Position numbers and translations under genes: made by a program | The notes under the pieces: generated by a model | Told to the model about the DNA's origin: nothing | The model's database searches: none | What the model saw: only the letters and a program-made list of their open reading frames with translations | Shown: piece by piece, positions 1-9,059 of the stretch | Layout: every line of letters begins with the position of its first letter | Position numbering within the stretch: the stretch's first letter is position 1 | NCBI GenBank assembly: GCA_005223375.1 | Contig: RXOD01005099.1 | Coordinates: 1-15,926 of the forward strand | Length of the DNA: 15,926 nucleotides | From: Amoebophrya sp. AT5.2 | Lineage: Eukaryota > Sar > Dinophyceae > Syndiniales > Amoebophryaceae | Direction of reading: 5' to 3'

Positions 1-50
1 GTGCTGGTCCCTAGCAGCCAACTTGTGTGCGAGGCGGAGAACGATCGCGC

Positions 51-73
51 GGCCCCTGCGACTCACAGGGGCC
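51..73. repeat. Perfect 8-bp inverted repeat with a 7-nt loop
   Basis: GGCCCCTG (51-58) is followed seven bases later by CAGGGGCC (66-73), its exact reverse complement. It lies upstream of the first visible METTL3 exon, probably in an intron. It could form a short GC-rich hairpin. Function unknown. Confidence 0.6.
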
Positions 74-102
74 GACTTCCGCTACCGCGCTAGCGGCGCT
101 AG

Positions 103-1114
103 GTAGTGACAGAACCGCCGAGTAGTTTTGTCGCTAGCGCAGCGACTAGGTGGCCCGTTAGTTTCGCCTCGCGTAACGACGGGACCCACCACTTTGACGC
201 TGCTGGGCACTCGACAATTTTTGACGTGCGCAATTTCGACTTCTCGGTGCTGCACAACCAGGTAGACGTCATCATGGCAGACCCGCCGTGGCACATTCAC
301 ATGGAGTTACCATACGGGACGCTCACGGATGACGAGATGCGCGGACTGCGGGTGGACAAGGTGCACGACAACGGCATGATATTTCTCTGGGTCACAGGAA
401 GAGCAGCGGAACTGGCACGTACGAGTTTACCTTTACATCCAGCATATTTTGTAGACAGCACGCGTGTGCGTGATCATGATGTCTCACTGCTGTAGTCAGG
501 TCCGTAGGATATGTACTCGACCAGAAGGTACAACGTTGTCTATTGTAAGTATAAGTTAGTACGCGGCTACTGGTGTCGTTGCACTCGCCGGCTTCCCGGG
601 TCTCCTTCATGTCCTCGTCCGACCAAAAATTACACCAGGTGACTGCATGAAGGCTTGGGGGTACAAGCGTGTCGAGGAGATAATTTGGGTGAAGACCAAC
701 CAGCTCCAGCGCGTGATCCGCACTGGGCGCACAGGCCATTGGCTCAACCACTCCAAGGAGCACTGCATCGTCGGCATCAAGGGCCGACCGCGCGGTATGA
801 ACCGCTGTCTCGACTGCGACGTGATTGTGTCCGAAGTGCGCGAGACGTCGAGAAAGCCGGATGAGGTGTACAACCTAATCGAAAGGATGTTTCCGCGGAG
901 TCTGAAATTGGAGATTTTTGGGAGACCGCACAACGCGCACCGGAACTGGCTGACGCTCGGGAACCAGTTGCTAGGGGTGCATTTGTGCAACGAGGAACTG
1001 GTAAAGCGATACAACGAAAAGTGCCTGAAAGACGGGGAGGCGCCAGTCGTGGCGTTCGACCCGAACGACCCGAACGAGGCGAATCGTACTTCATTTTTGT
1101 TGTACATTATTTAA
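103..1114 (+). CDS. METTL3: METTL3/IME4 m6A methyltransferase catalytic subunit, 5' partial, two exons
   Basis: The METTL3 family transfers methyl from S-adenosylmethionine to adenosine N6 in mRNA, normally as a nuclear heterodimer with METTL14. The sequence shows the MT-A70 domain: the catalytic DPPW (280-291) followed by HIHMELPYGT, then after an intron the WGYKRVEEIIWVKTNQLQR block, RTGRTGHWLNHSKEHC, LDCDVIVSEVR, and the SAM-pocket motifs FGRPHN (917-934) and LGNQL. DPPW rather than the degenerate EPPL of METTL14 marks the catalytic subunit, and all the key motifs I know are intact. Exon 1 ends at 418 and exon 2 runs from 639 to the TAA at 1112-1114; the junction restores an ELAR-DCMKAWGY reading that matches the family. 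The frame is closed upstream by TAG at 100-102, so exon 1 must begin after that, probably at the acceptor AG of 111-112. The zinc-finger N-terminal half expected in METTL3 is not in the window. The tail after NEEL is divergent. Confidence 0.93.
419..638 (+). other. Spliceosomal intron of METTL3 (220 nt, GT-AG)
   Basis: The conserved METTL3 reading breaks off after ELA(R) and resumes in another frame at DCMKAWGY. Removing 419-638 (donor GTACGAG, acceptor TTACACCAG) rejoins GCAC to GTGAC and restores the conserved protein exactly in phase. The dinucleotide GT occurs at both boundaries, so the site could slide without changing the product. Stops lie in the frame inside the intron, including a TAG at 493-495. 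Confidence 0.9.
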
Positions 1115-1159
1115 TTTAAGATGAAGTAGGTGGGGCTGGCATTATAACACCAGTTGTAG

Positions 1160-1276
1160 TTGTGCAACAAAATTATTCCATTCAACAAAAATTACGAGCA
1201 TCTAGTGCAGTTTTACGATCGATCCGGCATCAATATGTACGTGAAACTCAACGCCATCAGGTATCGCATGTGCTGA
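1160..1276 (+). other. Exon-like open segment between METTL3 and the next gene
   Basis: After a TAG at 1157-1159 one frame is open to TGA at 1274-1276 and contains protein-like stretches such as NYEHLVQFYDRSGINMYVKL. It ends beside a possible splice donor (ATCAG|GTATCG at 1261). An acceptor AG at 1308-1309 would join it in phase to the frame of the 1335-2795 gene by removing 49 nt. It could therefore be a 5' exon of that gene (first ATG 1235), or a remnant of something else. I do not recognise the peptide. The spacing of MYVKLNAIRYRM loosely recalls the C-terminal end of RPC8-like polymerase subunits, but this is too short to call. Confidence 0.25.
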
Positions 1277-1334
1277 CGAGCTTCCGCCGGAACCCGAGGA
1301 CGAGGCTAGACGGATTCGTGCCGGTGGGGCTCCG

Positions 1335-2795
1335 ATGGCGATCACGAATTTTCAGGAGAGTCAGAGTGGGGCTGGAGCTACTGCAGCCACCGGGCGAACG
1401 GAGATGGCGAAACCGAACGCAGCACCTGCGATGAACAATCAAGCGGCTGCATCAACAGCGAACAAAGCGCAAGAATTACACCCATATTCTTATTCAGCGC
1501 TGAATGGGGCGGGAGCCAGTGCGACTGGAACTATAAGTGCAGCCGCTACAGCGAGCAGCTACCCGCAGCAACTCCCGCAGAAAGGAGCTAAGCCGGCTGC
1601 CAACGCCTGGGTCCCGCCATCAGCCAGCGGAGGAGCAGCTCCGGCACCATCGGGCGCAGTGTCAACAAGCTCGCCCAATGCGGGGCCGACGGTTGCGTCA
1701 ACTTCCGGTGTCGCAAGTTCGTCCGGTGTGGTCGGAAATGTCGTCATGGCTTCTTCTTCGGGCACCGGCGCCGCACCAGGAGCGACGGCGACGGGCGGCG
1801 GGCTCGTCCTTGCTTCCTCGGGTGAGGGTGCGGCAGCCGCGCCATCTGCAGCGACGCATCAAACACTCGCGTCCTCCAGTACTAAGCCCGCGAAAAACGC
1901 GAATGCCTGGACCACAACCGCGTGGGCGCCTCCGACGCGGGGGGCGACGGGCAGCAAGAGTTCGGACAAAGAAGCAACCGCATGGGACGAGTTTACGTCG
2001 TCCTCGACGAGAGTAGTCGGAGTACAACCTCCAGCTGGCTCTGGGGCTCCTCCTGCCACGGCAGCTGGCGCTGGTCCGCCTGTCGGTGCGGGTGCGCAAC
2101 AAGTTGCGTCGTCCGCTGCTGCGTACGCGGCTTACGTAAAAGGCGCGCCTGCGCTGCTGGTAACATCAAGCAGTCGCGTGACAAGCATCGCTTCTTCACA
2201 GCCTCCCACCTCAGCCGGTCAGCAACTCATCGTGTCATCGTCCTCGGCGCATCTGCCGCAAAAGGGTCAAGTGTTGGTGTCTTCTTCAGCTGTGCCTGTT
2301 GTACCCCCAGCGGCAGCGGCGCATCACTATGGTAGGCCAGGCTCTGGCAAGCCAACTCCACCCATGCAACCCGTAGCAGCCGGAGGCGGAAAAGCGGGGT
2401 ATTCTGCTGGAGGCGCTCCTCCAGCACATGCTGGCGCCTATGGGTACGGCGCGCCGCCCTCATCACTTGCAGGTGCGGCACCCCCAGCACCGGATTACGG
2501 CTACGGAAAGATACCTGCCGCAGCAGCAACAGGAGGTCCTCCCGGGATGGGAGCAGGAGGTGGGCACGCAGGTAAATATGGCAAAGGCGCGACGCAGGAG
2601 CACACTGACAACTATGGCGGCTATCATCAGTATCAACATCATTCAAAAGCCTATCGTGGGGAGAAGCAGGACAAAAATAAAGGAGGTGGTTACCATAGTC
2701 ACGGTGGCGGTCGCAACACCTACAAAAAGTACCAAGATGACGACGACAATCCGAACAACATTCCTGTGGGAGGCGGGAAGGGCCAGAAGAAGTAA
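1335..2795 (+). CDS. Low-complexity A/S/P/G-rich disordered protein, 486 aa, function unknown
   Basis: Not recognised as a member of any family. The first ATG of the long frame is 1335 and the stop is TAA at 2793-2795. Nearly the whole protein is predicted by eye to be disordered. Residues 1-330 are rich in Ala, Ser, Thr, Pro and Gly with many SSS runs and recurring aromatic motifs: NAWVPP near residue 90, NAWTTTAWAPP near 189, TAWDEF near 214; LPQKG occurs twice, near 79 and 307. Residues 340-420 have GYG/YGYG units (GAYGYGAPP, PDYGYGK). The C-terminal 75 residues are rich in H, Y, G, K and D (KAYRGEKQDKNKGGGYHSHG, then YQDDDDNPNN). This composition resembles RNA-binding, prion-like proteins of RNP granules, but there is no RRM, KH or zinc finger. 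The frame is also open upstream of the ATG back to 1245, so the true start may be spliced from further 5'. No hydrophobic segment was seen. Confidence 0.75.
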   Translation: MAITNFQESQSGAGATAATGRTEMAKPNAAPAMNNQAAASTANKAQELHPYSYSALNGAGASATGTISAAATASSYPQQLPQKGAKPAANAWVPPSASGGAAPAPSGAVSTSSPNAGPTVASTSGVASSSGVVGNVVMASSSGTGAAPGATATGGGLVLASSGEGAAAAPSAATHQTLASSSTKPAKNANAWTTTAWAPPTRGATGSKSSDKEATAWDEFTSSSTRVVGVQPPAGSGAPPATAAGAGPPVGAGAQQVASSAAAYAAYVKGAPALLVTSSSRVTSIASSQPPTSAGQQLIVSSSSAHLPQKGQVLVSSSAVPVVPPAAAAHHYGRPGSGKPTPPMQPVAAGGGKAGYSAGGAPPAHAGAYGYGAPPSSLAGAAPPAPDYGYGKIPAAAATGGPPGMGAGGGHAGKYGKGATQEHTDNYGGYHQYQHHSKAYRGEKQDKNKGGGYHSHGGGRNTYKKYQDDDDNPNNIPVGGGKGQKK

Positions 2796-3032
2796 GCACG
2801 CAGATGTTGAAAGCTGTGACTCGCCCACACTGTCTACGCTTCATTGAGCAAGTCCCTTCACGACCAGAAGAAAAGATGACGATGAAGCGATGAAATATGT
2901 TTGTACGTTCACAGTGGTGACCGCCCTGGTGACCCCCGCCCATTGTAGGATGTGAAGGAGATCGATCACATTTTCAGCAAGGAACGACAAGTAGCGTTTG
3001 TAAGTTCCACGTCTAATTCCACCTGGACAGCG

Positions 3033-3563
3033 TCAGTGCCAGTCGCGATGTGTACTGTTTTTCATTACGAAGGAGCTGCTCCTGCCCTCTCCCTCGGTGA
3101 TCAGGAAGATCCGATCGCATTCACACCCAATACGTCGCAGAACAAGAAGATCGTCTTCCTCGAGATCGCTTGATCGTTCTCCAATTCGCGCTTTCTTCTT
3201 GACCGAAAGAATTGAAATTCTTCGTGCTCGTGCTATGAATGTAAAAAAGAACGAGGTCTGATCACGATCTTCACGTCGACTGCGTCTCGCTCGCCTCGCT
3301 AGCGCTAGGCTCTCTAATATTACTATGAATGTATAACGTCCTTGGTTGTAGTTGATCTTGGCACACTCCCTCGAAACGTCGTAGGATTGTGATCTTCCTG
3401 CTCCAAAATGTAAATGAACAGCACGATTGTTCTTGTGCGTGGGGGGCCGTTCTGCTCCTTCAAACGAATCCAGATCCACGCTAAAAAAAGCATAACAATC
3501 AAACAGCGCACGCGAATCGACATTGAAGCATATTCGACGTAGTCGGACAAGCCATTGCCACAT
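3033..3563 (-). CDS. Weak candidate minus-strand ORF, 176 aa, unrecognised
   Basis: An uninterrupted minus-strand frame runs from ATG at 3563-3561 to the stop at 3035-3033 in a region where the + strand has no gene; the frame stays open 5' to 3602. The product is basic and R/E-rich, without a recognised motif. A second overlapping minus frame (3640 to 3323, ATG start, 105 aa) contains hydrophobic stretches such as CLIVMLFLAWIWIRL and could be a membrane peptide. A 17-nt GTATGA...TTTTTGCAG segment (3586-3570 on the minus strand) could fuse the two frames, but that would be an extraordinarily short intron. At most one of these is real, and perhaps none. They are the only minus-strand candidates in an otherwise + strand window. 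Confidence 0.2.
   Translation of the reverse strand: MWQWLVRLRRICFNVDSRALFDCYAFFSVDLDSFEGAERPPTHKNNRAVHLHFGAGRSQSYDVSRECAKINYNQGRYTFIVILESLALARRARRSRREDRDQTSFFFTFIARARRISILSVKKKARIGERSSDLEEDDLLVLRRIGCECDRIFLITEGEGRSSSFVMKNSTHRDWH
3297..3308. repeat. CGCTAGCG palindrome, extended copy
   Basis: CGCTAGCGCTAG here contains the 8-bp palindrome CGCTAGCG, which also occurs at 88-95, 132-139 and, as a 10-bp palindrome GCGCTAGCGC, at 10236-10245. The copies at 88-95, 3297 and 10236 are outside coding sequence. Function unknown. Confidence 0.5.
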
Positions 3564-3744
3564 AGCAGCTGCAAAAACATCATACCAAAGCCAAAGTAGC
3601 ACGACCCGTAGTTATGTTTATTTCGCTGTCCTCCTCGCATTTTTGACTAAGACAAAGACTAAATGAAAAGGTGCTATAGCCTTGTGCTCCTTCTACCTGG
3701 CTGCTCTTGAACTAGAACTTGATCAACAAATTAAAAAAAATAAA

Positions 3745-6700
3745 ATGAGTAAGCTTGCCCTTCTTCTGCTAAGCCAGCAGCTTGACCGGCTGACCGCCAC
3801 GCAAGTGGTGCCTGAAACGCCGCCAGCCTCTGGACGCCCCGACGTGGGCGCTTTTGTGCCCTCGGCATCCGTAGGCCGCAGCTACTCCACCGAGCCAATA
3901 GGAACATCTCCAACCTCGTCTTTGTCTTCGGCTTCCGTTTTCCGTCCGAAGGCCGCCGCCCGCTTTCTGTCAAATGGTGCTGAGAGTAAGACCTCGTGCG
4001 GTGCAGCAGCTGGATCCGTTCCGGATGGGCCTCCGCGGCTCCAGCTGCTGCCTGACGCAGACGCTTTCGCCCCACGTCGCCTTATGATTAATCCTACGGC
4101 AACATGGGGGGACGATTCTGAGCTCGAAAAACTGCACAACCGACCCCGCCTGTCCGAGGAGCAACGCGATTGGCTTCCCGATGGTAGCATGAGAGAGAGG
4201 AGCGACTTGAGCCCGAGCCGCGGACCATGCGGCAGCGCAAGCCCGCAACAGGCACAGCGACGTCGACGGGAGAACCGCCAGTACGGGTGCTCCGCGGGCG
4301 CGGCTTCCATCTCGTCGACGCACGAAAGGGACGGAACTACTTTCCACCCAACAATCCCCCGAGGGATGCGACTGAAGAGCTTCTGCCAACGCATTCGCAT
4401 ACGAGGAGACTCGCAAGCAGGAGATGAGAACGGGGCCGCGCTCAACACGCCGTCACGGTCCCCTCCGACACCAAAGCACAGGGGGATCTTCGCGGGGGCC
4501 GCAGCCTCGCCCGGCGCCGACGTCGAAAAGCCTGCGCCCGCGCCTCCACTGGTGCTGACCGCTCCCGCAGGTGTTCCTGTTGCGTGCCCGATGTCTTCGA
4601 CGTACTGGAGCTACGCCGGCGGGGTTGCGGTGGATATGCCGGCGGGTGCGCCGACCATGCACCAGGCGGCGGGGTTCATCGACGGCCAGCAAGAGCCCGT
4701 CCTCCCCATGATGACGCCCCTGCAACAGCAATTGCACCTGCAACAGCAATACCAATTGTTGCAGCTGCAATTCCAGCAACTTCAACAGTGTAAATGGAAT
4801 TGGTGGTCATCAATGGAACAGCAACAGGCGGCCAATGGAGGAATGCCGATCGGCGCGGGTGGAGGGGATTTGTTCACGTCTTGTGCAAGTCCTGCGAGCA
4901 GCGGCGCGACACCGACATGCACACCGGGACCGGACCGATTCCAACACCGGGACGAAGACCAGCAGCAGCGGCCGCCGCCCAATGCAGGAGGGACGCCGCC
5001 CACCAGGAAGCCTGACGGCTATGCCATCTTTCCTTGTCACGGCGGGGTGGCGACGGGTCCCTGCGTCGGCTTCATGATTCCGGAGCAGAATTCGTCGGGG
5101 GCGAACAAATACGAAGCCACGCCAACGACGCCACCAGCACCCACGCCGCAGTCAACATCTGGCTCGTCTTCATCAACGCTGGGGCACGGATACTCAACGA
5201 ATTCTACTCTAGCGTCGCCTCCTTTACTGCCATCAACGTTTCCAGCTTCTGCTTCGTGGCCACCTACGCCGTGTTCTCTTTGGCCCAGCGCAGCCTGGGC
5301 CTGCGCGACGCCGTCTTCGCCCGCTTCGTGCTGCGGGGTCGGCCAACTAGGGGCGGATGTCTGCGCCTCACCGGCAGGTGGCTCTACGTCGACGATCATG
5401 CCGTTGGGAGCTAGTGCGGCGTCGGCAGCTCCACCGGGTCAAGCTCAACCTTGCAAGTCTGAACAGCAAAGTCATCCCACGACCTTCATGCCGCTCCAGC
5501 CCGCTGCACGCAATCGCAACGTCGCTGCTTCGTCGCTGGCGACTAGTGTACCCGCAAGCTCCTGCTCGGGCTCCATCGACGAACGCTCCCCAGAATTGCG
5601 TCCGCGCGATGTTGACCACATGTCGCACCCCCCGTCCAGTCCCAGTTGTGCTGACAGCCCCCCTGCCAAGAGAATGGATGTTGATTCTCCGACCGCTTCG
5701 TTCCTCGCACGACAAACGACCGACGAAGGCGACCACGATGGGGATGACGCGATGACTGCATCGGCTTCCCCAGCATCCCCGGGAGGGTCGGAAAACTGCA
5801 CTATCGTAGGAAGTTGCGCGTCGCCGTTGTCGAGCTTCACACTCCCTCCTGCGGAGGTGGACCTGGGTCCCACCCCCGGAGCTCTAGACATCGTGATGAC
5901 AGGTTTCAACGGCTCCTGTGAAGATGACATAGCGTTTCTGCCAGAAACTGAGGCTCATGCGCAAGAATCGCAGCATGGCTGCTCCTTCAAGGACGCCGTG
6001 GGCCGCGGCGGTGCGGCGCCGCCATTACAACATCTACTGGGACGAGGTCGAGGGCGCGCAGGACGGGTGCGATCATCCGTTGCCGCAGCTACTGCTACGA
6101 CTCCGCTGTTGGCTAGTACGGCAGGCACCAAGAACGACGGCAGCAACCACGACGTGAGCTGCAGTAGCGGCGCAGTTCATGTTGCTTCTGAAAACCCCTC
6201 GACTCCAACTCCAAGTGCAGCGGCAGCATCCTGTCGACCTGCTGCAGCCAGCCGCGCACAAGGCGAGAATATGGATGCTTTTGAGGTCGAGGCTGAAAAA
6301 GTGCGCGCGCGAATTATGGCCGAGCGAGAGAAATCCGGAATAAACTCCAACGCCGCTTGGGCGAAGGCATACGCAGCCGCTGACAGGAAGCGGCTGCAGA
6401 GAACTGGCAAGCTCGGAAAATTGCAAGGCGGTAAGCCCTTCAGCCAGGTCCTCCAACGAATAAAGGACGGAAAACCCATGCTGGCTAGCGATTTTTCCAG
6501 CAATGGCAGTGACAAAACTTGCAGCAACAGCGGCTACGCAGGTGTTGATGTTGGAAGAGACTCCGCGAATGCATCTGATGAGACATCATCGGGGGTAGCT
6601 GCGCCAGACATGATTGAAGAAGGAGCCCGACCCCGAGCCGAAGCTTTAATACAAGGTCAAGGCGCGCCGCCTCCGCTGCCATTCAGTGTTGACGCATCGG

Positions 6701-8769
6701 CGCCCGCGGCCCTAAGCCCGACGCAGTACGACGTTCCGCCATGGGCTATATCGTCGTACTGCGCCGGTACAGCACTTCCAACGATGGTGCCTGTGACCAT
6801 GTCTCCAGAACAGCAGGCGTGTTTTTTTGCCTGCCTGCAGCAGCTGCAGCAGAAACAACAACATTCGATCGACCACTTCTGGCAAAGGCAAATTCCAATT
6901 CGCGAGGAACAAGATGAGGAACATGTCGATCACGCTGGAGGTCCTGCAAATCATGAGGCCACAGAAAGCTGCCAACTAGCATCCACCGGGGCAGACGCGG
7001 GCGACCTCGACGCGGCGCATGTTCCAATGGAAATGTCCAAGTCGAAGAAAAGGAGAGAAAAAAGGAAACAGGCGAGGCAAAACGAAGACTTGGCGCGGGC
7101 CAACAGCAACGGGGACACGGCCCGCAGTTACCCCATCAATGCCTGGCAAATGAACCGCGGCGTCCGCGCCTACGACTCGGAAAAGGCCCTTACCGTGCAG
7201 GATTTTGCCTCGGACCTTCACCAACTGCCGCTCCTCATTCCTGGTCAGGACGCCCACATCCAGGGCGCGGTGGCATTCATTACGCACGGCAAGGTCACCG
7301 GTTCGCGCTCGGAGTGGCTGTTCGCGGGGGAAGAGTTCCAGAGACTTGGGGCGAAATACAAGCCGCATCTGGAGGACAAGCGGGGGTGGATCGACTTCAA
7401 AAAGCGGTACTTTTGGAAAGGCCGGCCGACCCGCGACCCGACACTGATGCTGGCTTTGCCCCCGATCAGCGATTACTTGCACCTCATCAGCCCGAACGAG
7501 CCCGGCGGCGGCACGCCCTCGCCCGGACCGTACAGCCGCATTTTGCGGACGACTCCGGGGGCGTTTATGTTCCTGAACATGGGCCACCTTCTGACGACAC
7601 CCGCCGCGCGGCCGACCGTGTTCCGCTACCTGATCGAGTTTTCCGATCACCTGCCAGACTTTATCGCACGCGAGCAGGAGGGGGTCGGCGTCGTCTTTGG
7701 GCATCAAGGTGTGGCGCTGCAGCAGGGCACACAGAAGATTGGGCACAATATGGCGATGAAAGGCGGGGGCACCTGGCACCGCAATCAGCGGGACAAGGTG
7801 AAGCCGCCACCTTCCATCACTTTGAACCGGTTTGGCGACCTGTACATCCAGAGCAAGCATCTGGAACAGGCACAGGGGCCGGCGTGGGTGGATCCGCTCT
7901 TCTGGCACGAATCGTCGCAGCGGGAACGCTGGGAGAAGATCGCGAAGGAAGCAGAAAAAGCAAGAGTGGAGAGAATAGAGAGAAAACGGCGCGAGGGGGC
8001 GGCGGCTCCACCGGCTCGGCCGGGGAACGCAACAGAAGGACCACGGGAGAATGCAAACGGAGAGGAGGAGCGGAAGTGGCAGGCGAAGCAGACTTTGACT
8101 TACGATCCGCCGCAGGAGAATTCTTCATCTGTGGGAACGTTTGCTGGAACCAGTGTGACGCAGCTGCCGGGGTTCGTAGGTGCGAGCGGGGATGTGATGA
8201 ACTCGGGCGGAGCTTCTGTTTTCCTCGTTGAGATCGACGTGTACAACCGCTTCATGGCGGTCACCGCGGCGAATGGTGAGCAGGGCGAGAAACTGACCCT
8301 GCAGGAGGATCAGGCTCACCAGGATTCCGAAACACAAAAACAGCGCTCAAACAAGGCAGAAAAGAGCACCTGGAGCATTAGCGCTGCCACAAAGGCCGCA
8401 ACTCCGAACGAGCCGTGGAAATTGGGAAAGACCAAAGGCTCGCGACCGGGGCAGCATCGCGTCGCCGTATGGTTTCCGGAGGCGCACCAACGCGTGATGC
8501 CAAGACTCGACCCTTTACCCGCGGACGTCGGGAAATCCACCGCGCAGTGGTGGAGCAAAGCCGATGCAGCCGTCGAGCAGGAACCGCTCTCCCCCGGGCG
8601 GCTGGAGAATCGCGGCTCCTGGGATGGGATCGACACGGAGCATGTGAACCTATTGGTCACCCTCAGGGGCGGCGCCCGCGCCGGCGCACGGATTAAAGAT
8701 TTTACTGTGTCCACGGAGCTGCGATCCACTGAAGAAGTTGTGCGCGAATACAGCCCGAGGAGGTGCTAG
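3745..8769 (+). CDS. Giant single-exon protein (1674 aa) with C-terminal module shared with the 10317-15578 gene
   Basis: Not recognised as a named family. The first ATG is 3745 (context AAATAAAATGAG); the frame is open 5' but has no earlier ATG. Residues 1-1090 are mostly disordered S/P/A/G-rich sequence with a Q/L-rich tract at about 323-361 (MTPLQQQLHLQQQYQLL onward), a probably helical charged block at about 843-915 starting MDAFEVEAEKVRARIMAERE, and a second Q-rich tract near 1019-1045. A strongly basic stretch (KSKKRREKRKQAR, about 1098-1110) may be a nuclear localisation signal. Residues about 1127-1400 are well-ordered in appearance: YPINAWQMNRGVRAY, GWIDFKKRYFWKG, FMFLNMGHLL, VFRYLIEF (1292-1299), VGVVFG, ITLNRFGDLYI (1358-1368). 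After a K/E/R-rich linker come SVFLVEIDVYNRFMAV (from 1491) and LLVTLRGGARAGARIKDF (1636-1653). The motifs from FMFLN onward have counterparts in the same order in the 10317-15578 protein. No zinc finger, signal peptide or membrane segment was seen. A nuclear or RNA-related role is inference only. Confidence 0.9.
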   Translation: MSKLALLLLSQQLDRLTATQVVPETPPASGRPDVGAFVPSASVGRSYSTEPIGTSPTSSLSSASVFRPKAAARFLSNGAESKTSCGAAAGSVPDGPPRLQLLPDADAFAPRRLMINPTATWGDDSELEKLHNRPRLSEEQRDWLPDGSMRERSDLSPSRGPCGSASPQQAQRRRRENRQYGCSAGAASISSTHERDGTTFHPTIPRGMRLKSFCQRIRIRGDSQAGDENGAALNTPSRSPPTPKHRGIFAGAAASPGADVEKPAPAPPLVLTAPAGVPVACPMSSTYWSYAGGVAVDMPAGAPTMHQAAGFIDGQQEPVLPMMTPLQQQLHLQQQYQLLQLQFQQLQQCKWNWWSSMEQQQAANGGMPIGAGGGDLFTSCASPASSGATPTCTPGPDRFQHRDEDQQQRPPPNAGGTPPTRKPDGYAIFPCHGGVATGPCVGFMIPEQNSSGANKYEATPTTPPAPTPQSTSGSSSSTLGHGYSTNSTLASPPLLPSTFPASASWPPTPCSLWPSAAWACATPSSPASCCGVGQLGADVCASPAGGSTSTIMPLGASAASAAPPGQAQPCKSEQQSHPTTFMPLQPAARNRNVAASSLATSVPASSCSGSIDERSPELRPRDVDHMSHPPSSPSCADSPPAKRMDVDSPTASFLARQTTDEGDHDGDDAMTASASPASPGGSENCTIVGSCASPLSSFTLPPAEVDLGPTPGALDIVMTGFNGSCEDDIAFLPETEAHAQESQHGCSFKDAVGRGGAAPPLQHLLGRGRGRAGRVRSSVAAATATTPLLASTAGTKNDGSNHDVSCSSGAVHVASENPSTPTPSAAAASCRPAAASRAQGENMDAFEVEAEKVRARIMAEREKSGINSNAAWAKAYAAADRKRLQRTGKLGKLQGGKPFSQVLQRIKDGKPMLASDFSSNGSDKTCSNSGYAGVDVGRDSANASDETSSGVAAPDMIEEGARPRAEALIQGQGAPPPLPFSVDASAPAALSPTQYDVPPWAISSYCAGTALPTMVPVTMSPEQQACFFACLQQLQQKQQHSIDHFWQRQIPIREEQDEEHVDHAGGPANHEATESCQLASTGADAGDLDAAHVPMEMSKSKKRREKRKQARQNEDLARANSNGDTARSYPINAWQMNRGVRAYDSEKALTVQDFASDLHQLPLLIPGQDAHIQGAVAFITHGKVTGSRSEWLFAGEEFQRLGAKYKPHLEDKRGWIDFKKRYFWKGRPTRDPTLMLALPPISDYLHLISPNEPGGGTPSPGPYSRILRTTPGAFMFLNMGHLLTTPAARPTVFRYLIEFSDHLPDFIAREQEGVGVVFGHQGVALQQGTQKIGHNMAMKGGGTWHRNQRDKVKPPPSITLNRFGDLYIQSKHLEQAQGPAWVDPLFWHESSQRERWEKIAKEAEKARVERIERKRREGAAAPPARPGNATEGPRENANGEEERKWQAKQTLTYDPPQENSSSVGTFAGTSVTQLPGFVGASGDVMNSGGASVFLVEIDVYNRFMAVTAANGEQGEKLTLQEDQAHQDSETQKQRSNKAEKSTWSISAATKAATPNEPWKLGKTKGSRPGQHRVAVWFPEAHQRVMPRLDPLPADVGKSTAQWWSKADAAVEQEPLSPGRLENRGSWDGIDTEHVNLLVTLRGGARAGARIKDFTVSTELRSTEEVVREYSPRRC
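7561..8703 (+). other. Shared divergent module, copy 1 (residues about 1273-1653)
   Basis: Ordered motifs: FMFLNMGHLL, VFRYLIEF (1292), VGVVFG (1314), ITLNRFGDLYI (1358), VFLVEID (1492) and LLVTLRGGARAGARIKDF (1636). Between ITLNRFGDLYI and VFLVEID lies a charged low-complexity insertion (about 1395-1485) that is absent from copy 2. The alternation of hydrophobic residues suggests beta strands. The order resembles a SPRY/concanavalin-like sandwich, which is an inference. Confidence 0.6.
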
Positions 8770-9059
8770 AGACAATGAACTGAGTCCGAGGCTCGTAACA
8801 CCATTGCTGTGTTTCATGATTACACCACCAGACGCCGCACACATAAGTTACTTAGTATAAGTGTACCCTCTCCCTCATCGTCGTCCAGGACTCCTCCTGC
8901 TTCGTAGTTTCTTGTACAAACAATATTTTATTTGTTCTGAAAAATCAATGAATCTGAAACTGAATCTATAAATCCACACTGATGTTGTAGTTGTCGAGTG
9001 GCCTAGTAAGCAAGGAATCAACGCATCCATTTTGGATTTGGTTCTCCAGCTGCACTGGA

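Larger units (their letters stand above)
2796..3681. other. Gap without a convincing + strand gene (886 nt)
   Basis: This is visibly more A/T-rich than the flanking genes and should contain the 3' UTR of the upstream gene and the 5' region of the downstream one. On the + strand there is only a short open frame (2952-3173) without an ATG at its head. The minus strand carries longer ORFs, listed separately. The palindrome CGCTAGCG, extended to CGCTAGCGCTAG, lies at 3297-3308. Confidence 0.5.

Noticed and set aside
392..763. 123-aa minus-strand frame across the METTL3 intron
   Set aside because: It overlaps conserved METTL3 exons on the other strand and has no recognisable protein features.
2952..3173. 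73-codon + strand frame in the gap
   Set aside because: It has no ATG at its head (ATG 2950 is followed at once by TGA), is short, and has no motif.
6976..7908. 310-aa minus-strand frame opposite the module of the first giant gene
   Set aside because: It is an antisense shadow of high-GC coding sequence; the + strand frame carries the motifs shared with the paralogue.
7314..8231. 305-aa alternative + frame within the first giant gene
   Set aside because: It is an overlapping out-of-frame shadow rich in R/G/A, and the main frame continues uninterrupted.
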